Positions 1-6,077 of a DNA stretch of 11,719 nt are shown here, one piece after another. Below the pieces are notes generated by a model that saw only the letters and a list, made by a program, of their open reading frames with translations, was not told the origin of the DNA and made no database searches. Positions within the stretch are counted from its first letter, which is position 1, and each line of letters opens with the position of its first letter. The stretch covers positions 1 to 11,719 of the forward strand of contig JAFUES010000076.1 of assembly GCA_017470325.1 (NCBI GenBank), read 5' to 3'. This stretch comes from Oscillospiraceae bacterium (lineage in GTDB: Bacteria; Bacillota_A; Clostridia; Oscillospirales; Oscillospiraceae). The position numbers were made by a program, and so were the translations under genes.

Positions 1-287
1 TGACAGGACTGCACCTCGTCGATGATGTTGTTGGTGCTCTGACCCTCGGCGCGGGTGAACTTATAAATGGCCACCACCAGCAGGCCCGCCGCCGGCAGTG
101 TGTACAGCACCCAGGGATGGGCCATACGGAAGACGGTAGATTCCTCCACGCCCACATGGAAGGCGGAACCCAGTACGCCGCAGAGCAGACCGGTGATCCC
201 GGAGACCAGCAGCCATTTGCCCAGACCCTTGCAGTAGAGGCCCCAGAGGCGCAGATAATGATGCAGATTGTTCAGCAAAAGCTTCAT
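1..287 (-). CDS. ClC-family chloride channel/transporter, N-terminal part (cut by window edge)
   Basis: The reading frame opens at the ATG complementary to 285-287 and runs off the window at base 1, giving 95 residues without a stop. A Lys/His/Arg-containing N-terminus is followed by a hydrophobic segment at about residues 25-47 with the glycine-rich stretch GITGLLCGVLGSAFH. A second hydrophobic segment lies at about 59-77 (HPWVLYTLPAAGLLVVAIY), then an EGQSTNNIIDEV loop. This order (first helix, HPW, second helix, N-rich loop) resembles the start of prokaryotic ClC proteins, membrane-embedded Cl- channels or Cl-/H+ exchangers. The diagnostic GSGIP and GREGP selectivity motifs lie beyond the window, so the family call rests on the N-terminus only. 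AAAGGA (complement of 296-301) sits 8 nt before the ATG. A small GCCC/GGGC hairpin lies just upstream of it. Confidence 0.75.
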   Translation of the reverse strand, partial: MKLLLNNLHHYLRLWGLYCKGLGKWLLVSGITGLLCGVLGSAFHVGVEESTVFRMAHPWVLYTLPAAGLLVVAIYKFTRAEGQSTNNIIDEVQSC

Positions 288-325
288 ATTGCGTGTCCTT
301 TCGCCCTTTTGCGGGCTTCGTGGAG

Positions 326-354
326 ATTATAGGCAGTTTTCCGGCAATTTGCAA
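326..354 (-). promoter_or_regulatory. Probable promoter of the ClC-family gene
   Basis: Read on the minus strand: TTGCAA (349-354), a 17-bp spacer, then TATAAT (326-331). The -10 is a perfect consensus and the -35 matches at four of six positions. It lies about 40 bp before the ClC start codon and points towards it. Confidence 0.65.
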
Positions 355-388
355 GAGACGGCCTTACCGAATGTACTACGTCCGGGCG

Positions 389-416
389 TTGACATTTTGC
401 GCAATTATGCTAAAGT
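389..416 (+). promoter_or_regulatory. Probable promoter of the Nif11-like gene
   Basis: A perfect TTGACA -35 (389-394) is followed after 16 bp by TAAAGT (411-416). The -10 is preceded directly by TGC, so it has the extended TGn form that can offset a weak hexamer. Transcription would start near 423, giving a leader of about 25 nt before the ATG at 449. The promoter diverges from that of the ClC gene. Confidence 0.65.
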
Positions 417-448
417 AAGGGCAAAGGACCCCATGAAGGAGAGATATC

Positions 449-784
449 ATGATCGAAAACGTTGAAAAATTCTTTGAACTTTACCGGGCGGATGAACAGC
501 TGCGGCAGCGGGTGTTGGCGGAAGAGGCCCTGTATCCCGGGAGCCTGGAGATCCGGGAAGCTGTGGCCGAGGCGGTGCTGCTGCCCATCGCGGCGGAGCT
601 GGGCCTGCCCTTCACTGTGAAGGAGCTGCGCGCCTATGAGACACGGATCAAAATCCGCAACCTCAAGCCCGATGTGCCCATCGAGGAAGGCGAGCCCATT
701 GACGACGATCCGGTGACCTACTGGCTGCTGGACCGTGGTTGGGAAATCAGCGAGGACGCCATGGAAAAGGGCAAACTGTGGTAA
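449..784 (+). CDS. Nif11-like domain protein, 111 aa, function unknown
   Basis: The N-terminus (MIENVEKFFELYRADEQLRQRV) and the later segment AAELGLPFTVKELRAYE match the two conserved parts of the Nif11 domain: a helix with 'FL..l..DeeLr..l', then 'A.elGy.FT.eEL'. Between them, at about residues 25-45, lies an insertion longer than in typical Nif11 domains. The C-terminal third (about 68-111) is acidic and contains DDDPVTYWLLDRGWEIS; it has no Cys, no Gly-Gly cleavage site and no Ser/Thr/Cys-rich core. Nif11 domains often form leader peptides of RiPP precursors, but no core and no modifying enzyme is seen here. A stand-alone role, perhaps binding a partner, is the more cautious reading. AAGGAG (436-441) lies 7 nt before the ATG. 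The gene is a single unit between its own promoter and a hairpin at 804-831. Confidence 0.75.
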   Translation: MIENVEKFFELYRADEQLRQRVLAEEALYPGSLEIREAVAEAVLLPIAAELGLPFTVKELRAYETRIKIRNLKPDVPIEEGEPIDDDPVTYWLLDRGWEISEDAMEKGKLW

Positions 785-803
785 GCACACAGGATAAAGC
801 AGA

Positions 804-831
804 GCCGCCGGTTCCAATATGGACCGGCGGC
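804..831. terminator. Hairpin terminator between two convergent genes
   Basis: GCCGCCGGT (804-812) pairs with ACCGGCGGC (823-831) around a loop of about 10 nt. The bases after it are only weakly T-rich on either strand (TTCACCTATGTTT on plus, TCTGCTTTATCC on minus). It lies 19 bp after the stop of the Nif11-like gene and 15 bp after the stop of the convergent PFL-family gene, so it probably serves both. Confidence 0.6.
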
Positions 832-846
832 TTCACCTATGTTTGA

Positions 847-2202
847 TCAGTTTTTCAGGCTGTGCAGCGGGGCGGGGATGCGGCCGCCGCGTTGCACGAA
901 TTCCGCGGCCGAGCCTTGATGCAGGGGCATCACAGGGGCGCTGCCCAGCAGACCGCCGAAGTCGATCCGCTCGCCCACACTCTTCCCGGTGGCGGGGATC
1001 ACACGCACGGCGGTGGTCTTGTTGTTGATCATGCCGATGGCCGCCTCGTCCGCGATCATGGCGGAGATGGTCTCAGCCGGGGTATCGCCCGGCACAGCGA
1101 TCATGTCCAGGCCCACGGAGCAGACACAGGTCATAGCCTCCAGCTTGTCGATAGACAGGGAACCCGCCTCCACAGCGGCGATCATGCCCGCGTCCTCAGA
1201 CACCGGGATAAAAGCTCCGGACAGGCCGCCCACATGGGAGGAGGCCATGACGCCGCCCTTTTTCACCGCGTCGTTGAGCAGGGCCAAGGCGGCGGTGGTG
1301 CCGTGGGTGCCGCATTGCTCCAGGCCCATGATCTCCAGAATCTCCGCCACACTGTCGCCAATGGCGGGGGTAGGGGCCAGGGACAGGTCTACCACACCGA
1401 AGGGGACACCCAAACGGTGCGAGGCCTCCTGAGCCACCAGCTGGCCCATGCGGGTGATCTTGAAGGCGGTGCGCTTGATGGTCTCAGCTACCACGTCAAA
1501 GGGCTGACCCTTGCAGTCCTTTAGAGCGTGGGCCACCACACCGGGCCCGGAGACACCCACATTGATGACGCACTCCGGCTCGCCCACGCCGTGGAAGGCG
1601 CCGGCCATGAAGGGGTTGTCCTCCACGGCGTTGGCAAAGACCACAAGCTTTGCGCAGCCCATGGGGTCGATATCCGCCGTCTGGCGGATGATCCGGCCCA
1701 TGAGGGCCACTGCGTCCATATTGATGCCCGCCTTTGTGGAGGCCACGTTCACACTGCCGCAGACCAACTCGGTCTCCGTCAGGGCCCTGGGCAGGGAGTG
1801 GATCAGGCGCAAGTCGCTCTCGGTGAAGCCCTTGTGGGCCAGAGCGGAGAAGCCGCCGATGAAGTTGACGCCTACGGTCTTGGCCGCCTTATCCAGAGTC
1901 AGAGCCAGGGGAGTGTAGTCCTCCGCCTGGCAGCTGGCCGCCACCAGGGAGATGGGACTGACCGAGACCCGCTTGTTGACGATGGGGATACCGAACTCCC
2001 GCTCGATGGCGCAGCCGGTCTCCACCAGCTTTTCCGCCTTCCGGCAGATCTTTTCATAGACTCTGTCAGCGCAGACCCGGATGTCCCGGTCGGCGCAGTC
2101 CAGCAGGCTGATGCCCATGGTTACGGTGCGCACGTCCAGATGTTGCTGGTCGATCATTTCAATGGTCTGCAGGATCTCACTGCTGTTGATCAGATAACTC
2201 AT
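847..2202 (-). CDS. PFL-family protein (UPF0210 / DUF711), 451 aa
   Basis: The start [20 protein letters not shown] followed by [12 protein letters not shown] is the characteristic opening of the UPF0210/DUF711 family, whose fold is related to pyruvate formate-lyase/ribonucleotide reductase barrels. Other family-like stretches are the glycine-rich [34 protein letters not shown] and, near the end, [20 protein letters not shown]. The length of about 450 residues is normal for the family. I see no glycyl-radical motif that would make it a working formate-lyase, and the biochemical role is not established to my knowledge. The ATG is preceded by GAGGAG, which overlaps the stop of the upstream ACT gene; only 9 bp separate the two, so they are co-transcribed and probably translationally coupled. 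The same ACT/PFL pair occurs in other Firmicutes, for example Streptococcus, suggesting a functional link. Confidence 0.9.
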   Translation of the reverse strand: MSYLINSSEILQTIEMIDQQHLDVRTVTMGISLLDCADRDIRVCADRVYEKICRKAEKLVETGCAIEREFGIPIVNKRVSVSPISLVAASCQAEDYTPLALTLDKAAKTVGVNFIGGFSALAHKGFTESDLRLIHSLPRALTETELVCGSVNVASTKAGINMDAVALMGRIIRQTADIDPMGCAKLVVFANAVEDNPFMAGAFHGVGEPECVINVGVSGPGVVAHALKDCKGQPFDVVAETIKRTAFKITRMGQLVAQEASHRLGVPFGVVDLSLAPTPAIGDSVAEILEIMGLEQCGTHGTTAALALLNDAVKKGGVMASSHVGGLSGAFIPVSEDAGMIAAVEAGSLSIDKLEAMTCVCSVGLDMIAVPGDTPAETISAMIADEAAIGMINNKTTAVRVIPATGKSVGERIDFGGLLGSAPVMPLHQGSAAEFVQRGGRIPAPLHSLKN

Positions 2203-2211
2203 AGCCGCTCC

Positions 2212-2481
2212 TCAGATCCTGTGCATGGCTTCAAAGATATCCTGCCGCTGGATGTGGATATCCAGTGCGCGCTCCGCGCCCTTGTCCTTCAGCTCCTGAG
2301 AGAGCTGATCGAAGGGGAGGGGGCAGTCGGCCAGATCCACCAGCATGATCATGGCGAAGTATTCCTGCATCAGGGTCTGGCTGATATCCAGGATGTTGAT
2401 CTCACGTTCCGCCAGCAGGGCGGTCACATAGGCGGTGATGCCCTTGGCGTCCCGGGCAAATACGCTGACGATGGCTTTCAT
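2212..2481 (-). CDS. Small ACT-domain protein (UPF0237 type), 89 aa
   Basis: The protein is essentially one ACT domain. MKAIVSVFARDAKGITAYVTALLAE is the first strand plus helix with the DxxGI turn where ACT domains often bind small ligands; INILDISQTLMQEYFAMIMLV is the next strand pair; the remainder is a helix and final strand. Length and pattern match UPF0237. ACT domains usually sense amino acids or similar metabolites, but the ligand here is unknown. I chose the ATG complementary to 2479-2481 because GAAGGAGA lies just upstream and the homologous reading begins there. A longer in-frame start exists near 2598, but it would read through the promoter and adds 39 low-quality residues. First gene of the operon with the PFL-family gene. 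Confidence 0.88.
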   Translation of the reverse strand: MKAIVSVFARDAKGITAYVTALLAEREINILDISQTLMQEYFAMIMLVDLADCPLPFDQLSQELKDKGAERALDIHIQRQDIFEAMHRI

Positions 2482-2518
2482 AGGCGTCTCCTTCGGTCGA
2501 TATGGTATAACGGTATTT

Positions 2519-2546
2519 ATTATACTTGAAAAAGAGGAAAATTCAA
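2519..2546 (-). promoter_or_regulatory. Promoter of the ACT/PFL-family operon
   Basis: On the minus strand: TTGAAT (2541-2546), a 16-bp spacer, then perfect TATAAT (2519-2524). This gives a leader of roughly 30 nt before the ACT start at 2481. It points away from the moa/lar promoter at 2561-2589, so the two operons diverge from a 195-bp intergenic region. Confidence 0.7.
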
Positions 2547-2560
2547 TAGTCCTGTCGGGA

Positions 2561-2589
2561 TTGCAGAAATGCAGAGAATGTATTATAAT
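2561..2589 (+). promoter_or_regulatory. Probable promoter of the moa/lar operon
   Basis: TTGCAG (2561-2566) is followed after 17 bp by a perfect TATAAT (2584-2589). The -35 is weak, with three of six matches, which would suit an activated or conditional promoter. Transcription would start near 2596, leaving a leader of about 80 nt that contains a strong hairpin (2608-2642). Confidence 0.6.
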
Positions 2590-2607
2590 GGCATTCAATA
2601 AGCTAAA

Positions 2608-2642
2608 GTGCCGTATTGTTTCCTTTTTTCAACAGACGGCAC
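2608..2642 (+). promoter_or_regulatory. Long inverted repeat in the moaA leader (RNA hairpin or operator)
   Basis: GTGCCGT (2608-2614) and ACGGCAC (2636-2642) are a perfect 7-bp inverted repeat. Inside it TGTT (2617-2620) can pair with AACA (2631-2634), leaving a pyrimidine-only 10-nt loop (TCCTTTTTTC). It lies just after the expected transcription start and 23 nt before the moaA ribosome binding site. No U-run follows, so it is not a simple terminator. It could be a protein-binding DNA site or an RNA control element; the leader is too short for the known molybdenum-cofactor riboswitch. Confidence 0.45.
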
Positions 2643-2676
2643 AATGCAAAACGCGACCCCGGATCGGAGGAATACC

Positions 2677-3630
2677 ATGCAGGACCGCTATGGCAGGACC
2701 ATCACCTATCTGCGCATGTCTGTTACGGAGCTTTGCAATCTGCGCTGCCGTTACTGCATGCCGGTGGAGGGAATTGAGAAAAAGTGTCATGAGAACATGC
2801 TCAGCGAGGAGGAGATGATCCTCGCTGTGAAAGCGGCGGCCTCTCTGGGGATCCGCAAGCTGCGCGTCACCGGCGGTGAGCCGTTGGTGAAAAAGAACAT
2901 CGTCTCCATCTGTGAGCAGGCCGCGGCGGTGGAGGGCATCCGCGAGGTGTGTATCACCACTAACGGCATCCTGCTGCCCCAACTGGCAAAGCCCCTGCGG
3001 CAGGCGGGGGTCAGCCGGATCAATATGAGTTTGGACACTCTGGACGCGCAGAAGTACGCCTACATCTCCCGGGTGGGTACCCTGGACCAGGCTATGGCCG
3101 GTCTTGAGGCCGCCCTGGATGCGGGCTTTGAAAAGATCAAGCTCAACGCGGTGCTGATCGGCGGCTTCAACGACGATGAGATCCCTGCCCTGGCGGAGCT
3201 GACACGCCGCTATCCGGTGGATCTGCGCTTTATCGAGCTGATGCCCATGTACGACAGCGGCGATTTCGGGCCGGAGGCCTTCATCCCCTATACCGCGGCG
3301 CTGGACAAGCTGCCGGAGGCGGAGAAGGTGGAGCAGGACGGCGGTGTGGCGCGCCTTTACCGTCTGCCCGGTGCGCAGGGCAATATCGGACTCATCAGCC
3401 CGGTAAGCGCCCATTTCTGTGCAGAGTGCAACCGCCTGCGCTTGACGGCGGACGGCAAGCTGAAGCCCTGTCTGCACGCCTCGGATGAGTATGATATCAA
3501 GGGCCTGGACTACGAAGGGATGCGGCGGCAGTTCGAAGCCGCGATCCTGGGCAAGCCCAAGTGGCATGGAGAGCTGTCCGCCACCAGCCGCAGCCACGCG
3601 GGGCGGAACATGAACCAGATCGGAGGCTGA
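2677..3630 (+). CDS. moaA: GTP 3',8-cyclase MoaA (molybdenum cofactor synthesis, radical SAM)
   Basis: MoaA rearranges GTP to 3',8-cyclo-7,8-dihydro-GTP, the first step of molybdenum cofactor synthesis, acting with MoaC. The radical SAM motif CNLRCRYC gives C20, C24 and C27 for the SAM-binding [4Fe-4S] cluster. The second, GTP-binding cluster motif CxxCx13C is seen as C248, C251 and C265 (FCAECNRLRLTADGKLKPC). The protein ends in Gly-Gly, the conserved tail that reaches into the MoaA active site. At 317 residues it is a normal size. I place the start at 2677 because GGAGG (2666-2670) lies 6 nt before it and family similarity begins with RYGRTITYLR; the same frame stays open back to 2608, but that extension would be translated leader hairpin. 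Head of the operon: moaC follows after 4 bp, with its GGAGG lying inside the last codons of moaA. Confidence 0.96.
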   Translation: MQDRYGRTITYLRMSVTELCNLRCRYCMPVEGIEKKCHENMLSEEEMILAVKAAASLGIRKLRVTGGEPLVKKNIVSICEQAAAVEGIREVCITTNGILLPQLAKPLRQAGVSRINMSLDTLDAQKYAYISRVGTLDQAMAGLEAALDAGFEKIKLNAVLIGGFNDDEIPALAELTRRYPVDLRFIELMPMYDSGDFGPEAFIPYTAALDKLPEAEKVEQDGGVARLYRLPGAQGNIGLISPVSAHFCAECNRLRLTADGKLKPCLHASDEYDIKGLDYEGMRRQFEAAILGKPKWHGELSATSRSHAGRNMNQIGG

Positions 3631-3634
3631 GGCA

Positions 3635-4123
3635 ATGGCGGAGGATTTTACCCATTTCAATGAACAGGGCCGGGCCAAAATGGTGGATGTGGGCGAGAAG
3701 CCAGAGACAGTCCGTACGGCCGTAGCGGCGGGGCGGGTGCTGGTCAACCGCAAGACCTTTGACCTGATCCGAAGCGGCGGCATGAAAAAGGGCGACGTAC
3801 TCACCGTGGCTCAGGTGGCCGGCGTCATGGGTGCCAAGCGCACGCCGGACCTGATCCCCATGTGCCACCCCATTTTGATCCAGGGGATCGATCTGGAGCT
3901 GTCGCTGTGCGAGGAGCGGCTGTCGGTGGAGATCCGGGCGGAAGTCCGCTGCGACGGACGCACCGGCGTGGAGATGGAGGCGCTGACGGCGGTGAGCACC
4001 GCGGCGCTGACGGTATACGACATGTGCAAAGCGGTACAAAAGGATATGGTCATCAGTGATATCCGGCTGTTGTCCAAGTCGGGCGGCGTGCACGGAGATT
4101 TTCAGAGAGGAGAAGAGACATGA
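3635..4123 (+). CDS. moaC: Cyclic pyranopterin monophosphate synthase MoaC
   Basis: MoaC converts the MoaA product into cyclic pyranopterin monophosphate in the cytoplasm. All expected landmarks are present: MVDVGEKPETVRTAVA (16-31), K51/K52, MCHP with H78, the VEMEAL segment with E113 and E115, and YDMCKAVQKDM with D129 and K132. These correspond closely in number to the E. coli residues K51, H77, E112/E114, D128 and K131 that line the active site. The segment LLSKSGG near the C-terminus is also typical. At 162 residues it is full length. GGAGG (3622-3626) lies 8 nt before the ATG and inside the end of moaA; the stop overlaps the start of the MOSC gene by 4 bp (ATGA), so tight co-translation is expected. 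Confidence 0.96.
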   Translation: MAEDFTHFNEQGRAKMVDVGEKPETVRTAVAAGRVLVNRKTFDLIRSGGMKKGDVLTVAQVAGVMGAKRTPDLIPMCHPILIQGIDLELSLCEERLSVEIRAEVRCDGRTGVEMEALTAVSTAALTVYDMCKAVQKDMVISDIRLLSKSGGVHGDFQRGEET

Positions 4124-4575
4124 ATCAGACCGGTGTGATCAAGGCTGTTTGCATCAGTGAGAAAAAGGGCCAGCAGAAGCACCCTGTGGAGGAGATCCGT
4201 CTGGTGCCCCACCAGGGCATCCCGGGCGACGCCCACGCGGGGGACTGGCACCGGCAGGTGAGCCTGCTGGGACAGGACAGTGTGGACCGTCTGCAGGAGA
4301 AGATCACCATCAAGCTGTTTCCCGGCGCCTTTGCGGAGAACGTTTTGGTGGAGGGACTGCAGGTCTTCAAGCTCCCGGTAGGGACCAAGCTGAAGGTGGG
4401 CTCCGCCCTGTGCCAGGTCACCCAGATCGGCAAGGAATGTCATGCAGACTGTGCCATCCGCCAGCAGGCGGGGGACTGCGTCATGCCCCGGGAAGGGATC
4501 TTTGTGATCGTCCTGGAGGAAGGCAGTGCCAAGCCCGGCGATCAGGTCTGTGTAGTGGAGGAAGTCAATGGATAA
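4120..4575 (+). CDS. MOSC domain protein
   Basis: Stand-alone MOSC (molybdenum cofactor sulfurase C-terminal) domain of 151 residues. Seen motifs are GIPGDAHAGDWHRQVSLL (33-50), FAENVLVEGL (71-80) and the Cys-rich stretch from 104 to 130 (GKECHADCAIRQQAGDC, then MPREGIF) with C107, C111 and C120. MOSC domains are thought to carry sulfur or molybdenum cofactor for sulfuration or cofactor tailoring; the exact partner of free-standing clostridial forms is not settled. AGGAG (4108-4112) lies 7 nt before the ATG. The gene overlaps moaC by 4 bp and larB by 8 bp, placing it as the physical bridge between the Moco and nickel-pincer genes. A role in handling sulfur for either cofactor can be imagined from that position but is not shown. 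Confidence 0.9.
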   Translation: MNQTGVIKAVCISEKKGQQKHPVEEIRLVPHQGIPGDAHAGDWHRQVSLLGQDSVDRLQEKITIKLFPGAFAENVLVEGLQVFKLPVGTKLKVGSALCQVTQIGKECHADCAIRQQAGDCVMPREGIFVIVLEEGSAKPGDQVCVVEEVNG

Positions 4576-5320
4576 ACAGGGGATCACCGCGCTGCTCCAG
4601 CAGGTGGCCAATGGCGAGACCAGCGTGGAGGACGCGGTGCTGAAGCTGAAGATGCAGCCCATCCAGGAAGTGGACGAGTATGCCAAGGTGGACATGCACC
4701 GGGGATTGCGCCAGGGCGTGCCGGAGGTCATTTATGGCGCCGGCAAGACCAGGGAGCACATCCTGGGCATTGCCAAAACCATGCTTGCAAGCGGACAGGA
4801 GACGGTGCTGGTGACCCGCATCGATGCGGACACCGCCGCTTTTGTGGGAGCGGAGCTTCCGCTGCAATATAACGAACTGGCCCACACCGGCATCATCGGC
4901 AGCCTGCCCGCGCCCAGCGGCAAGGGAAAGGTGGTGGTGGCCACCGGCGGCACCAGCGACATTCCCGTGGCCGAGGAGGCGGCGATCACCGCCGAGGCCC
5001 TGGGTAATCAGGTGGTTCGGCTTTATGACGTGGGTGTGTCCGGCATCCATCGGCTCCTGAGCCATATGGAGGAGATCATGAGCGCCCGTGTCATCGTGGC
5101 CGTGGCCGGGATGGAGGGGGCTCTGCCCAGCGTCATCGGCGGCTTGGCCGACTGCCCCGTGATCGCCGTGCCCACCAGCGTGGGCTATGGCGCGTCTCTG
5201 GGCGGTGTGGCAGCCCTGCTGAGCATGCTCAACTCCTGCGCCAGCGGCGTCTCCGTGGTGAACATCGACAACGGCTTCGGCGCGGGCTACATGGCCAGCA
5301 TGATCAATCATCTGGACTGA
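4568..5320 (+). CDS. larB: Nickel-pincer cofactor synthesis protein LarB
   Basis: LarB carboxylates the pyridinium ring of nicotinic acid adenine dinucleotide and releases AMP, giving the dicarboxylate mononucleotide used by LarE. The N-terminal part holds VDMHRGLRQGVPEVIYGAGKT (41-61), a LarB signature. The rest is a PurE-like domain with ATGGTSDIPVAEEA (125-138), YDVGVSGIHRLL (153-164) and AGMEGALPSVIGGLADCPVI (180-199). C224 in NSCASG appears to match the cysteine reported to form a covalent substrate adduct in Lactobacillus plantarum LarB; I align it by eye only. At 250 residues it is full length. GGAGG (4557-4561) lies 6 nt before the ATG, inside the MOSC gene that it overlaps by 8 bp. 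Confidence 0.95.
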   Translation: MDKQGITALLQQVANGETSVEDAVLKLKMQPIQEVDEYAKVDMHRGLRQGVPEVIYGAGKTREHILGIAKTMLASGQETVLVTRIDADTAAFVGAELPLQYNELAHTGIIGSLPAPSGKGKVVVATGGTSDIPVAEEAAITAEALGNQVVRLYDVGVSGIHRLLSHMEEIMSARVIVAVAGMEGALPSVIGGLADCPVIAVPTSVGYGASLGGVAALLSMLNSCASGVSVVNIDNGFGAGYMASMINHLD

Positions 5321-5321
5321 G

Positions 5322-6077
5322 ATGACCTTGAAAGAATATTTCGCGCAGCATCCCAAGGCCGCGCTGGCTTTTTCCGGCGGCGTGGATTCGGCCTATCTGC
5401 TGTACGCCGGTCTGCAGTGCGGGGCGGAGCTTCGGCCCTACTATGTGAAGACCCAGTTTCAGCCGGAGTTTGAATTCCGGGACGCCATGCGTCTGTGCGA
5501 ACTGCTAGGGGTGGAGCCCCGTGTGCTGCGCCAGGACGCTCTGTGCGTGGAAGCGGTGCGGCGCAACGGCCCGGACCGCTGCTACCATTGCAAGAACAAT
5601 ATTATGTCAACCATAATCGCCGCCGCGGAGGCGGACGGTTTTTCTCTGCTGCTGGACGGCACCAACGCCAGCGACGAGGCCGGGGATCGGCCCGGCATGC
5701 GGGCACTTAAGGAGCTGGGCATCCAGTCGCCGCTTCGGATCTGCGGCCTGACCAAGCCGGAGATCCGCCGCCTGTCCCGGGAGGCGGGGCTGTTCACCTG
5801 GGATAAGCCCGCCTATGCCTGCCTGGCCACCCGGGTGTGCACAGGCGAGGAGATCACGGAGGAGCGCCTGGGGAAGATCGAGGCGGCGGAGGGCTGCCTG
5901 TTCCGTCTGGGCTTTTCCGATTTCCGTGTGCGCACAGTGGGGGACACGGCCCTGCTGCAGTTTACGGCGGAGCAGCTGCCGGCGGCGCAGCAGGCGCAGG
6001 AGCAGATCATAGCACAGATGTCGGCCTGGTTCGACCAGGTCCGGATCGACCCGGAGGGGAGGGTGAAGAGCCTGTGA
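5322..6077 (+). CDS. larE: ATP-dependent sulfur transferase LarE
   Basis: LarE activates the carboxylates of the LarB product with ATP and inserts the two sulfurs of the pincer. The ATP pyrophosphatase loop SGGVDS is at 18-23. DGTNASDEAGDRPGMRAL (112-129) and the downstream KPAYACLATR (162-171) are LarE landmarks. C167 in the latter matches the position of the cysteine that is sacrificed as sulfur donor in the L. plantarum enzyme. A CYHC motif (C87, C90) is also present, giving the three-cysteine pattern of LarE proteins proposed to hold a [4Fe-4S] cluster and to work catalytically. At 251 residues it is slightly shorter than many relatives. The start lies one base after the larB stop with only a poor ribosome binding site, so translation probably depends on coupling to larB. 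Confidence 0.93.
   Translation: MTLKEYFAQHPKAALAFSGGVDSAYLLYAGLQCGAELRPYYVKTQFQPEFEFRDAMRLCELLGVEPRVLRQDALCVEAVRRNGPDRCYHCKNNIMSTIIAAAEADGFSLLLDGTNASDEAGDRPGMRALKELGIQSPLRICGLTKPEIRRLSREAGLFTWDKPAYACLATRVCTGEEITEERLGKIEAAEGCLFRLGFSDFRVRTVGDTALLQFTAEQLPAAQQAQEQIIAQMSAWFDQVRIDPEGRVKSL

Noticed and set aside
449..784. RiPP precursor gene
   Set aside because: It has a Nif11-like domain, but no Gly-Gly or similar leader cleavage site, no Cys/Ser/Thr-rich core and no maturation enzyme nearby.
1528..2529. A 333-codon open frame on the plus strand opposite the ACT/PFL-family genes
   Set aside because: It is antisense to two well-recognised proteins, rich in His, Gly and Gln as expected for a shadow of GC-rich codons, and crosses both divergent promoters.
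2590..2676. Molybdenum-cofactor riboswitch before moaA
   Set aside because: The leader is only about 80 nt and shows one hairpin; the known Moco riboswitch is much longer with several helices.
2629..3804. A 391-codon minus-strand frame opposite moaA
   Set aside because: It is antisense to MoaA with its full set of cluster cysteines; composition is that of a shadow frame, and no ribosome binding site or domain was recognised.
5837..6073. N-terminal extension of LarC as the longest open frame
   Set aside because: It lies wholly inside larE in another frame; LarC similarity begins exactly at the GTG at 6074.
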